Origin: an uncultured Clostridia bacterium
GTDB taxonomy: Bacteria; Bacillota; Clostridia; Oscillospirales; Acutalibacteraceae
Direction of reading: 5' to 3'
Assembly (NCBI GenBank): GCA_944380885.1
Contig: CALWIZ010000006.1
Coordinates: forward strand, 28,516 to 92,515
Length of the DNA: 64,000 nucleotides
The notes below the pieces were generated by a model that had not been told where the DNA came from, made no database searches, and saw nothing but the letters and a program-made list of their open reading frames with translations. Positions 46,301 through 54,110 of the stretch are shown here, in pieces. Both the position numbers and the translations under genes were made by a program. Within the stretch, counting starts at the first letter, position 1. Each line of letters starts with the position of its first letter.

Positions 46301-46925
46301 TGAGAGCACGCTTTCTGAACGCGTCAACAGCGTCCATATTGCACATTTCCTTAAGATCGTCGTAATCCCATACCTGAATTTTCTGGATTTCGTGAGAGGT
46401 GCGGAAACCGTCAAAGAAATTGATGAACGGAACCCTGCCCTCTATCGCGGCGAGGTGAGCTACCGGACCCAAATCCATAACTTCCTGCGGATTGGTCTCG
46501 GCAAGCATTGCGAAACCGGTCTGACGGCAGGCATAAACGTCTGAATGGTCACCGAAAATGTTGAGCGCGTGTGAAGCTACACAGCGTGCCGAAACATGGA
46601 AAACGCAGGGGAGCAGCTCGCCCGCGATTTTGTACATATTCGGTATCATAAGTAAAAGTCCCTGAGAAGCGGTAAAGGTGGTGGTGAGCGCACCGGCGTT
46701 TAACGAACCGTGTACGGTACCCGCGGCACCCGCCTCAGACTGCATTTCGGCAACATTTACCGTTGTGCCGAAGATGTTTTTAAGTCCCTGTGCAGACCAC
46801 TGATCAACATAGTCAGCCATAGGACTGGACGGTGTAATCGGATAAATTCCGGCTACTTCTGTAAACGCATAGGCTACATGAGCCGCGGCGTTGTTGCCGT
46901 CCATGGTCTTGAATTTTCTGGCCAT
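43383..46925 (-). CDS. nifJ: Pyruvate:ferredoxin (flavodoxin) oxidoreductase, single chain
   Basis: 1180 aa from ATG 46925 (AGGAGG upstream). Fused alpha-gamma-delta-beta PFOR: FTEVAGIYPITPSSPMADYVDQW and EMQSEAGAAGTVHG (pyruvate/TPP side), gamma domain around 410-620, two ferredoxin 4Fe-4S sets CAKCNKCAFVCPHA and CMGCGVCVGICPTNSL, beta domain with CAGCAETSYARLITQLFG and TPP-binding GGDGWAYDIGFGGVDH. Oxidises pyruvate to acetyl-CoA and CO2 with ferredoxin reduction: the central anaerobic step feeding hydrogen, butyrate or acetate formation. Confidence 0.97.
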   Translation of the reverse strand: MARKFKTMDGNNAAAHVAYAFTEVAGIYPITPSSPMADYVDQWSAQGLKNIFGTTVNVAEMQSEAGAAGTVHGSLNAGALTTTFTASQGLLLMIPNMYKIAGELLPCVFHVSARCVASHALNIFGDHSDVYACRQTGFAMLAETNPQEVMDLGPVAHLAAIEGRVPFINFFDGFRTSHEIQKIQVWDYDDLKEMCNMDAVDAFRKRALNPEHPVMRGSHENGDIFFQHREACNKYYDAVPAIVEKYMDMINSKIGTDYKLFNYYGAPDAEKVIIAMGSICDVIEEVIDYLTAKGEKVGVVKVRLYRPFCADRLVDAIPATVKKIAVLDRTKEPGALGEPLYLDVVAALASMGRKIDTVIGGRYGLGSKDTPPSSVFAVYKELDKDAPKHNFTIGITDDVTELSLPEEPAPNTAAEGTIECKFWGLGGDGTVGANKDSIKIIGDHTDKYVQAYFQYDSKKTGGITISHLRFGDKPIKSPYYINKADFVACHNPSYVIKGYKMVNDVKPGGVFLINCQWNAEELNRHMPAEAKRYIAKNNIQLYTVNAIDIAAEIGLGKRTNTVLQSAFFSLSKVLPEAEAIGYMKEKAQKFMKKGKEIVEMNEKAIDAGATAYVKIDVPADWANAVDSNETVKEVGPEKLVKMVDEIMKPVGLMDGDSLPVSVFMDHADGTFEQGASAYEKRGVAVMVPEWNPDTCAKCNKCAFVCPHATIRPFVLTAEEVAAAPATLKKAPKPFLKTDYTYALTVSPLDCMGCGVCVGICPTNSLKMVPQESQLAEQASFDYCVAKVAEKKDVATDANVITSQFKKPLLEFSGSCAGCAETSYARLITQLFGDRMYISNATGCSSIWGGPAATSPYTTNAKGQGPAWANSLFEDNAENGYGMYLGQKAVRDRLISDVEAIVASDKASAEVKAAGEEYLATVNDGAKNSAAADALVAAIEKAGADCDLCKDVLNNKEFLNKKSIWIFGGDGWAYDIGFGGVDHVLAQGNDVNIMVFDTEVYSNTGGQASKASNIGQVAQFAAAGKAIAKKSLAEIAMSYGYIYVAQIAMGADMNQTLKAIKEAEAYNGPSLIIGYAPCEMHSIKGGMVNCQKEMKKAVDCGYWDMFRYNPALKAEGKNPFALDSKPATADYKDFIMGEARYSSLTRSFPERAEKLFDKAAETAKARRAHLEKLVKLYGSEE

Positions 46926-46975
46926 TGAAAATTCCTCCTGTAATAAATTTAATGAGATACTCTCATACATCGTAT

Positions 46976-47004
46976 ATAATAACACTTTTTTCGCGCTGTG
47001 TAAA
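46976..47004 (-). promoter_or_regulatory. Promoter of nifJ
   Basis: Minus strand TTTACA (47004-46999), 17-nt spacer, TATTAT (46981-46976). Confidence 0.68.
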
Positions 47005-47097
47005 GGTTGAAACTGACAAAATCTCAATTTTAAAATTAAAAAATCTTACGCAACAAGTAATAAAAATTCTCAAAAATAAAAAAATTAAAAAAAACAC

Positions 47098-47126
47098 TTG
47101 ACAAATGTTTTCAAGGGTGCTATAAT
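47098..47126 (+). promoter_or_regulatory. Promoter of the solitary 5S rRNA
   Basis: TTGACA (47098-47103), 17-nt spacer, TATAAT (47121-47126). Confidence 0.85.
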
Positions 47127-47155
47127 AACCAAGCTGTCAGAGAGACAGCCACACA

Positions 47156-47272
47156 GTTGGTGTTGATTGCGGCGAGGGTCCACCTGTTCCCATACCGAAC
47201 ACAGAAGTTAAGCTCGCACGGCGCTTACGATACTTGGCGGGAAGCTGCCCGGGAAAATAAGTAGATGCCAAC
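47156..47272 (+). rRNA. rrf: 5S ribosomal RNA, stand-alone
   Basis: About 117 nt. Terminal stem GTTGGTG/TGCCAAC, loop A and helix III sequence CCATACCGAACACAGAAGTTAAGC, which is diagnostic of 5S rRNA. It has its own promoter and terminator; no 16S, 23S or tRNA gene is near. Confidence 0.95.
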
Positions 47273-47275
47273 ACT

Positions 47276-47311
47276 AAGCCCCGTACACTGTACGGGGCTT
47301 TTTCTTTTTCT
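47276..47311 (+). terminator. Terminator of 5S rRNA
   Basis: AAGCCCCGTAC-ACT-GTACGGGGCTT followed by TTTCTTTTTC. Confidence 0.95.
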
Positions 47312-47371
47312 TTACCGATTTTTTTTAATATATCTGTGAATATTTTTCTCTACATAATTAAGCCTGCCGCA

Positions 47372-48082
47372 TCAACGCGGCAGGCTCTTTATGTATTCCG
47401 CAAGTTCTTTGAAACCGCCTTTAGGATATTTTGAAATATCTTTGTTATTTTTATTTATAAGACAGTCTGTGAGAAGGAATACTTTCATTCCGAGAACCTC
47501 CGCAGGTGTGTCCTCGTCGGCGTCGTTACCGACCATAAGGCATTCCTCCGCTTTAAGACCTGTTCTGTCAAGTATTTCCTTAAAATAAGCGGGATTAGGC
47601 TTGCAGAAATGAGAGTTTTCATAGGTGGTGTAATATTCGAAATCATTTTTGTCAAGCCCTGCCCATCGTATGCGGCTTTCGGTTGCGACAGCCGGAAAAA
47701 TCGGGTTTGTGGCAAGCAGAACGCGGTATCCCTGCCGCTTCAAATCCCTAACAGTTTTCGCGGCGTCCGGTGTAAAGCCGCAGTCTGAAGCAACCTGCTG
47801 AAATTCGTTTCTGTAATATTCGTCAAAAACCGGTTTATCCTTAAGGGCGTCCTCACCGAAAATACCCGCGAAGCATTTCCAAAACGCTTCCTCGTTTGTG
47901 CATGAGCCGTTATTTTTTACCATGGCGGCGGTACCCGCCCATACGCCGTCTATCACCTTTTCCGGAGCGTAGCCGAGCGGCGCCACTTTTTTTACAAGCC
48001 TGCCGAAATAACCTTTCACAAAGTTTTCCTGATTCATAGGCAGCAGCGTGCCGTCAAGGTCAAACAGTATATTTTTTATCAC
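47372..48082 (-). CDS. HAD-superfamily phosphatase
   Basis: 236 aa. HAD motifs: FDLDGTLLP (nucleophile Asp10 region), LLATNPIFP (motif II, Thr), KPNPAYFKEIL (motif III Lys) and MVGNDADEDTPAEVLGMKVFLLTD (motif IV). A helical cap lies between motifs I and II. Soluble phosphatase of the Gph/PGMB-like branch; substrate not predictable. Divergent from the coat-protein gene. Confidence 0.85.
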   Translation of the reverse strand: MIKNILFDLDGTLLPMNQENFVKGYFGRLVKKVAPLGYAPEKVIDGVWAGTAAMVKNNGSCTNEEAFWKCFAGIFGEDALKDKPVFDEYYRNEFQQVASDCGFTPDAAKTVRDLKRQGYRVLLATNPIFPAVATESRIRWAGLDKNDFEYYTTYENSHFCKPNPAYFKEILDRTGLKAEECLMVGNDADEDTPAEVLGMKVFLLTDCLINKNNKDISKYPKGGFKELAEYIKSLPR

Positions 48083-48192
48083 AAAGCATCACCTCATATC
48101 ATTTTACCATTATTCAAAAGCTTGTCAAGAAAATATATTTTCAAGGTATAATTTTCCTTATGAACGGCAACAATACATTTGAGGTGATGAAA

Positions 48193-48645
48193 ATGCAGCT
48201 TACACAAAAAGAAACTACGCTGTTAAAGGATTTGAAAGGTCAGGAAAAGCTCTGCGCTGAAAAATATGAGAAATACTCACAAGAGGCGCGTGATCCGCAG
48301 CTTAAAGACCTTTTCTCACGAATAGCCGCCATAGAGAGGGGACATCTTGAAACCTTGACCGCCATCGAAAACGGCACGGCTCCTCAGCCGGGAAGCGGAT
48401 CTCAGCCGGCTCCGACTTTTACGGCGACCTATCAGTTAGCTGAAACAGAGGACAAAAAGAATGACTGTTATCTTTGCACTGACGCGCTCGCGACCGAAAA
48501 GCACGCTTCGGGTCTTTATGACACCTGCGTTTTTGAGTTCACGCAGAATGAACTGCGCACCGTGCTCAACCATATTCAGAGCGAGGAGCAGAACCACGGC
48601 AAAATGATATACGATTATATGTCAAAAAACGCCATGTACGGTTAA
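48193..48645 (+). CDS. CotF-like ferritin-fold spore coat protein
   Basis: 150 aa from ATG 48193, set by GAGGTG 6 nt upstream; two earlier in-frame ATGs precede that site. Two long helical segments with the coat F pattern: LTQKETTLLKDLKGQEKLCAEKYEKYSQEARDPQLKDLF and EKHASGLYDTCVFEFTQNELRTVLNHIQSEEQNHGKMIYDYM. Glu/His placement resembles ferritin-like proteins. The family is associated with spore coats, pointing to a spore-forming lineage. Between HAD and an ABC cluster, with its own terminator. Confidence 0.8.
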   Translation: MQLTQKETTLLKDLKGQEKLCAEKYEKYSQEARDPQLKDLFSRIAAIERGHLETLTAIENGTAPQPGSGSQPAPTFTATYQLAETEDKKNDCYLCTDALATEKHASGLYDTCVFEFTQNELRTVLNHIQSEEQNHGKMIYDYMSKNAMYG

Positions 48646-48679
48646 ATCTGACCTTATCTCTTCCGATTTATCGGCACTT

Positions 48680-48703
48680 CCCCCGCAGAGCGGGGGATTT
48701 TTT
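48680..48703 (+). terminator. Terminator after the coat-protein gene
   Basis: CCCCCGC-AGA-GCGGGGG followed by ATTTTTTG. Confidence 0.93.
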
Positions 48704-48714
48704 GTTTTTTATGC

Positions 48715-48743
48715 TTGATACATATTGACATAATGGTTATAAT
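48715..48743 (+). promoter_or_regulatory. Promoter of the Gld-type ABC cluster
   Basis: TTGATA (48715-48720), 17-nt spacer, TATAAT (48738-48743). The 115-nt leader includes a small TCTGC/GCAGA hairpin and no open frame. Confidence 0.65.
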
Positions 48744-48866
48744 GGAAATATTCACAGTTTGTTTAATAATTGAGTAAATTTGTCTGATATCATTAACATT
48801 ACTTAATGGCGGGGTATCTGCCTTGACTCATGCAGACAGTGAAATTATTATCATGGAGGAATACAA

Positions 48867-49928
48867 ATGATTGAAGTTACCGGACTCAGCAAGCGGTACG
48901 GTACTCACCTTGCGGTCAAAGATGTCAGCTTTAGCATTGAAAAGGGTGAGGTAATCGGCTTCTTAGGACCTAACGGCGCCGGAAAATCCACCATAATGAA
49001 TATCCTTACCGGATATCTTTCCCTTACTCAGGGCAAGGTGGTTATTGACGGCTATGATATTTCCGAATATCCGGAGGACGCAAAGCGCCGCATCGGATAC
49101 CTGCCCGAAATACCGCCGCTGTATATAGATATGAAGGTGAGGGAATACCTGAATTTCATATATGACCTCAAAAAGGTGAAATTTCCGAAAAAGCCGCATA
49201 TTGACGAGATATTAAGGCTTGTCAAGATTGATAATGTGCAGAACAGGCTTATAAAGAATCTTTCAAAGGGCTACCGGCAGAGAGTCGGCTTCGCGCAGGC
49301 GCTTATCGGCAATCCGGATGTGCTTATACTCGATGAGCCTACGGTTGGTCTTGACCCGAAGCAGATAATCGAGATACGCAACCTTATCTCAAGGCTCGGA
49401 AGGAACCATACGATAATCCTTTCCTCACATATACTGTCCGAGATACAGGCGGTCTGTAAGCGTGTAATCATAATAAACAGAGGTCAGATAATAGCGGACG
49501 ATACGCCCGACGCCCTTTCGGAGAAGCTGTCAAGCGACCATTCGCTTGTGGCTCGTATAGTATGCGCTGAGCAGGATATGCTTGACGCGCTGAAAACGAT
49601 CAAAGGCGTAAAATCCGTCACCTCGCTCGGCTGCAAGGAGACAGGCTCTTACGATTTCCTTGTTGAGCCGCAGCCGGGAGTGGATATACGCGGTGAAGTA
49701 TCAAAGCGCGTAGCGGCGAGAGGCAGAACGCTTCTGTCGCTTACAAGCAACAGGGTATCGCTTGAGCAGATATTCCTGCGCCTTACCGAAGTTTCAGATA
49801 ATGATGAGGCAAAGCGTCTGCTCGGCATAGACGATAAGCCGGATGATGAGAAGGTAAGCCTTGAGATGACCGACGGGGAGACCGTCACCGTGAAAACCGG
49901 AAAAGACAAAGGGGAGGACGAAGAATAA
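48867..49928 (+). CDS. ABC-2 type exporter ATPase (GldA-like)
   Basis: 353 aa. Walker A LGPNGAGKSTIMNILTG, Q-loop-type GYLPEIPPLYIDMKVREYL, signature LSKGYRQRVGFAQALIG, Walker B VLILDEPTVGLDPKQ, H-loop ILSSHILSEIQ. The C-terminal extension beyond 300 (KPDDEKVSLEMTDGETVTVK) is acidic. First gene of a four-gene set with a permease, a GldG-like and a DUF4340 protein. Confidence 0.92.
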   Translation: MIEVTGLSKRYGTHLAVKDVSFSIEKGEVIGFLGPNGAGKSTIMNILTGYLSLTQGKVVIDGYDISEYPEDAKRRIGYLPEIPPLYIDMKVREYLNFIYDLKKVKFPKKPHIDEILRLVKIDNVQNRLIKNLSKGYRQRVGFAQALIGNPDVLILDEPTVGLDPKQIIEIRNLISRLGRNHTIILSSHILSEIQAVCKRVIIINRGQIIADDTPDALSEKLSSDHSLVARIVCAEQDMLDALKTIKGVKSVTSLGCKETGSYDFLVEPQPGVDIRGEVSKRVAARGRTLLSLTSNRVSLEQIFLRLTEVSDNDEAKRLLGIDDKPDDEKVSLEMTDGETVTVKTGKDKGEDEE

Positions 49929-50629
49929 TGAGCGCGGTTTTTAAAAGGGAGTTCCGCTCCTATTTTTCAACACCGATAGGCTTTATAGTTTTAGCGGCGT
50001 TTTATTTCTTTTTAGGACTATATTTCTCACTTATATACAGCTATGGCAGTCCTGATATTGCAACGGTCATAGTTGCGATGTCTACCGTAATAGTATTCGC
50101 TATGCCGATACTCACAATGAGGCTTATGAGCGAGGATCGCCGTCAGAAGGTGGATCAGGCACTGCTTACCGCACCTGTCAGCCTTACATCGATCGTGCTC
50201 GGCAAGTTCTTTGCGGCGCTTGCAGTATTTGCCATAGGCTTCGCGCCCACTCTTATTTTTGAGATAATAGTAGCTTCGTATGTTACGGTTAATATAATGT
50301 CTTATATTTACGCGCTGTTCGGAATGCTGCTGCTCGGCAGCGCCCTTATCTCGATAGGAATGTTTATTTCTTCCCTTACCGAGAGCGCGGTTATTTCAGC
50401 TATACTTACATTGGTAATAAACATACTTGTGCTTTATATGTCCAGCTTTGCAAGTATGGTGTCGGTTTCATGGATAGCCACAATAATAGAAAAAGCGGCA
50501 TTTATCACCGCGTTTGAGAATTTCGGTCAGAATATTTTTTCTGTTGCCGATGTCGTATATTTTGTAAGCATAAGCGCTGCCTTCCTTTTCCTGTGCGTGC
50601 GTTCGCTTGACAAGAGAAGATGGGCATAA
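49928..50629 (+). CDS. ABC-2 type permease (GldF-like)
   Basis: 233 aa, six membrane helices; starts inside the stop of the ATPase gene (TAATG). MSAVFKREFRSYFSTPIGFIVLAAF is the usual ABC-2/GldF beginning, and LTMRLMSEDRRQKVDQALLTAPVS is the cytoplasmic loop contacting the ATPase. Substrate unknown. Confidence 0.9.
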   Translation: MSAVFKREFRSYFSTPIGFIVLAAFYFFLGLYFSLIYSYGSPDIATVIVAMSTVIVFAMPILTMRLMSEDRRQKVDQALLTAPVSLTSIVLGKFFAALAVFAIGFAPTLIFEIIVASYVTVNIMSYIYALFGMLLLGSALISIGMFISSLTESAVISAILTLVINILVLYMSSFASMVSVSWIATIIEKAAFITAFENFGQNIFSVADVVYFVSISAAFLFLCVRSLDKRRWA

Positions 50630-50643
50630 GGAGGGGAAACAGA

Positions 50644-52377
50644 ATGGACGAAAACAAGAATCTGAATGCCGGACAGCCTGAGGAGAATCAGGTGTCTTCA
50701 ATGGAGGAAACCGCGGCAGAGGCGGCAGAGAACACCGAAGAAACTTCCGAAAGCGCGGAGACTTCCGATAATGCGGATAAAAATGCAAAAAAAGAGAAAA
50801 AAGAAAAGAAAGAGAAAAAGCAGAAGCCGAAAAAGCTCAGAAATCAGGCGCTTCTGCGCCGCGGAGGCTTTTCGATAGCTATTACCGCCGCCGTGCTTGC
50901 CGGAATTATTGTTATAAACATACTTGTTTCCGCGCTTTCGGACCGTTTTGTGCTGGAATTTGATATGTCCACCGAAAAGCAGAATTCGATGAGCGAGGAA
51001 AATATCGACTATCTGCGTGACCTTGAAACCGAGGTTGAGATAATAGTCTGCGCTACAAAGGAGGACTATGTGGGCGGTTATATGAGCTATCTTGCCCAGA
51101 ATATGTACGGCGTATCTTCAGACGCGACGCAGTACTATGACCAGACCATAAGGCTGCTTGACAAATATCCTGCCTACAACAGTAAAATTTCGCTTCGGTA
51201 TGTTGATACGCAGAGTTCTGAATTCAATGAGATAACCTCAACCTACTCAAACGAGCAGCTTAATTACGGCGATATAATAGTTTCCTGCGAAAAGAACGGA
51301 AGCCAGCGTTATAAAGTAGTCGGTTTCGATGATATTTACAATCTGTCGGAGGACAGCACTTATGCAGCGTACGGTTATACAATGAATACTGTCAGCGGCA
51401 ACAATGTCGAGACGGCGGTTACCAGTGCGATAGCCTATGTTACAAGCGATAAGGAAAAGAAGGTGGCTATACTTACCGGTCACTCAAAGAACGATTATAC
51501 CTCCGATTACCAGACATTGTTAAAAGCCAACAACTATGAGATAGATGTCATTTCGGACAGTATGGTAGGCGAAATATCAAGCGATTATGACGCGGTTATA
51601 ATACCCGGACCCACCACCGACTTCATGGGAACCGAGCTTGACGCCATATCCGAATTCCTCGAAAATGACGGAAAGCTCGGAAAGGGACTGATATTCTTTG
51701 CGGATACCTCGGCTCCTTATCTTACAAACCTCTATGATTTCCTTGAGCAGTGGGGAATAGCCGTCGGTGAGGGAATACTCTTTGAAACCAATTCACAGAA
51801 CTATATGCCTGACGATCCGACCACTCTCGGTTCTTACCCGGCCGCGTCTGACGACGATATAGTAAGCGGAATGAACCTGTTTATCACGGGCTACAATATA
51901 CCGCTTACCGCGGCATTCGAGTCGCAAAATTCAATAACCGTTACAACCCTTGCGGCAACGCCGGAATCTGTTGTAGCGGCGCCGGTAGGCACCACCGCGG
52001 GCTGGACCGGAGCGGACGATTATACACAGCAGAGCTATTCCACTGTTATCCAGGCGGATTTTTCAGAGTACAATGACGATAACGAGCTTATATCAAGCTA
52101 TGTTATGGCGTTCAGCAGTATAGAGTTCCTTCAGTCCGCGTACAATGAGCAGTCGGCTGTTTCCAACAAGAATATGACCCTTGCCGCCGCCGAGCGTGCT
52201 GTAGGCGCTGAGGATACAGGTATTTCGTTTATATCAAAGACTATAACAAACGAGAGCTTTGCCGACTCTGTAACCCAGTCCTCGACAAGCGTCGTGCGTG
52301 TGATATTTATGTTTATACTTCCGATTGCCTGCATAGCGGTAGGAATTTACATCTTTATTAGGAGAAAGAATGCGTAA
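50644..52377 (+). CDS. GldG-like ABC-associated membrane protein
   Basis: 577 aa from ATG 50644 (AGGAGGGG upstream). A long charged cytoplasmic N-terminus (residues 1-75, Glu-rich then KKEKKEKKEKKQKPKK), a membrane helix (about 80-103), a large extracytoplasmic domain with the GldG/IFT52-like pattern (TDKEKKVAILTGHSKN-type strand, AVIIPGPTTDF, LIFFADTSAP), and a C-terminal membrane helix (about 552-573). The partner of the ABC-2 permease. In Bacteroidetes GldFG serve gliding, but here the target is unknown. Confidence 0.85.
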   Translation: MDENKNLNAGQPEENQVSSMEETAAEAAENTEETSESAETSDNADKNAKKEKKEKKEKKQKPKKLRNQALLRRGGFSIAITAAVLAGIIVINILVSALSDRFVLEFDMSTEKQNSMSEENIDYLRDLETEVEIIVCATKEDYVGGYMSYLAQNMYGVSSDATQYYDQTIRLLDKYPAYNSKISLRYVDTQSSEFNEITSTYSNEQLNYGDIIVSCEKNGSQRYKVVGFDDIYNLSEDSTYAAYGYTMNTVSGNNVETAVTSAIAYVTSDKEKKVAILTGHSKNDYTSDYQTLLKANNYEIDVISDSMVGEISSDYDAVIIPGPTTDFMGTELDAISEFLENDGKLGKGLIFFADTSAPYLTNLYDFLEQWGIAVGEGILFETNSQNYMPDDPTTLGSYPAASDDDIVSGMNLFITGYNIPLTAAFESQNSITVTTLAATPESVVAAPVGTTAGWTGADDYTQQSYSTVIQADFSEYNDDNELISSYVMAFSSIEFLQSAYNEQSAVSNKNMTLAAAERAVGAEDTGISFISKTITNESFADSVTQSSTSVVRVIFMFILPIACIAVGIYIFIRRKNA

Positions 52378-53996
52378 TGAGTGATTTTCCCGAAAAGGAC
52401 AGTGCCGTAAACGGCGAGGAGCAGGAGCCTGTTTCACAGACCGAAACCGGCGATGAGTTTTCCACAGTGTTTTCAGACCCGACCGAGCATAAAAACGCTT
52501 CCGGAAAGCAGAGAAAAAAGCTGTTGCCGGTAATAATAACCGCGGTGCTTGCCGTGGCGGTGCTCGCGGGCGGCACTGTTGCTGTAGTAAAGCTCATTCC
52601 CGAAAGGGAGGATGAGAGCTCTGTTCCGACCGTTGAGACAATAACGGTACTGGATCTCGACTCAGATGATTTCAAGACCGTTACCGTGACAAACGAAAAC
52701 GGCACATTCAAGCTTTATGCCGAGGCAGAGGAGCCTGAAGAGTCTGAAGACAGCTCTTCTTCCGACACATCAAGCACTGACCCTGATATCAACTGGTATC
52801 TTGACGGCTACGGAAAGGACGTTATAGACACATATTCCACCGGATATATCGCAGGTTATGCCGCTTCGCTTGAGGCGACACGCGAGATAACCGAGAAAAC
52901 CGCGGCCGACTGCGGGCTTGAAGATCCAAAGGTCAAAGCCGATGTCGTAAAGAACGACGGCAGCGAGTTTTCGATACTTGTAGGCGACGATTCGCCCGAC
53001 AATACCGGAATATATGTAAAGCTGTCGACTGACGATAAAATATATATCGCTGACAGCACCGTGAGGGATAATTTCACGTTTGACGCGTTAAGCCTTGCAT
53101 CTACCGACTCCATACCGGGTATAACCGTTACAGACGATATGGACGATTATGTTGATGATAATGACGCTCTGATTTCGTTTGATACCATAACTCTGTCCGG
53201 CGAAAATTATCCGGAGACGGTGATACTCGCTCCGAACACAGATGAAAATCTTTCAACATATGCCGCGTATATGACTCTGGCGCCCACAAAGCGAATAGCT
53301 GAGAATGTGGACGGTATATTCGGACTTTTCAAGAGCGGAGTTTCCGTGTCGGGTGCGTATTCGTTTGATACCTCAGCGGCGGGGCGTCAGAAGCTGGGAC
53401 TTGATAAGCCGGATTTAAAGGCTGAAATAAAAATAGGTGATTTTACCCAGAGCTATTCCTTTAAGCAGCAGGAGGACGGCGATTATGCCGTATGGTACGA
53501 GGGCTGTCCGCTTATAAAGAAGGTTTCCGCGTCAAGCATTACATTTATAGATTATAAGACAACCGATTATTACGCCTCATGGGTCTGCCTTCAGTCTATA
53601 AACGAGCTGTCTAACTTTACAATAAAGACGCCGGACAAAACATACAGCTTTGATATAGTTTACGACGATGACGAGGATGCGGAGGAAACCTATGTGATAA
53701 CTATTGACGGCGAAAAGCTGGTTGCCTCCAACTTCCAGGATTTCTATCAGGAATGTATCTCTCTTTCCTGTACGGACTTTACCATCGATGATGTTTCGGG
53801 CGAGCCGCAGATGTCGATAATCTTTACCTATTCGGATACCGAAAGGGATAAGACAACGGTCGATTTCAGAAAAGCGAGCGAAACAAAATACCAGTATAAT
53901 ATCGACGGTATAGAAATGGGCAAGATAAATTCGTCCGACCTTAACCGTATACTGAGATATGTCGAAAAGGTCGCGGCGGGAGAAAGCATAAATTAA
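52377..53996 (+). CDS. DUF4340 domain protein of the ABC exporter cluster
   Basis: 539 aa. Acidic cytoplasmic head (1-40), one membrane helix (about 45-68), then an extracytoplasmic domain. The DUF4340 pattern is visible: YAASLEATREITEKTAADCGLEDPKVKADVV and FSILVGDDSPDNTGIYVKLSTDDKIYIADS. It starts in the stop codon of the GldG-like gene. The four genes form one transcript. Confidence 0.82.
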   Translation: MSDFPEKDSAVNGEEQEPVSQTETGDEFSTVFSDPTEHKNASGKQRKKLLPVIITAVLAVAVLAGGTVAVVKLIPEREDESSVPTVETITVLDLDSDDFKTVTVTNENGTFKLYAEAEEPEESEDSSSSDTSSTDPDINWYLDGYGKDVIDTYSTGYIAGYAASLEATREITEKTAADCGLEDPKVKADVVKNDGSEFSILVGDDSPDNTGIYVKLSTDDKIYIADSTVRDNFTFDALSLASTDSIPGITVTDDMDDYVDDNDALISFDTITLSGENYPETVILAPNTDENLSTYAAYMTLAPTKRIAENVDGIFGLFKSGVSVSGAYSFDTSAAGRQKLGLDKPDLKAEIKIGDFTQSYSFKQQEDGDYAVWYEGCPLIKKVSASSITFIDYKTTDYYASWVCLQSINELSNFTIKTPDKTYSFDIVYDDDEDAEETYVITIDGEKLVASNFQDFYQECISLSCTDFTIDDVSGEPQMSIIFTYSDTERDKTTVDFRKASETKYQYNIDGIEMGKINSSDLNRILRYVEKVAAGESIN

Positions 53997-53999
53997 AGG

Positions 54000-54028
54000 T
54001 TGACAAAACCGGATTTATGGTTTAAAAT
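54000..54028 (+). promoter_or_regulatory. Promoter of the FAD dehydrogenase gene
   Basis: TTGACA (54000-54005), 17-nt spacer, TAAAAT (54023-54028). A GGGCTGTGC/GCGCAGCCC hairpin follows in the leader (54042-54072). Confidence 0.72.
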
Positions 54029-54110
54029 AGGAAAGCAGTAAGGGCTGTGCTCACCGTAAGGGGGCGCAGCCCGATTTGTTGTGTAAAAAACATATTTAAG
54101 GAGATTTGAA

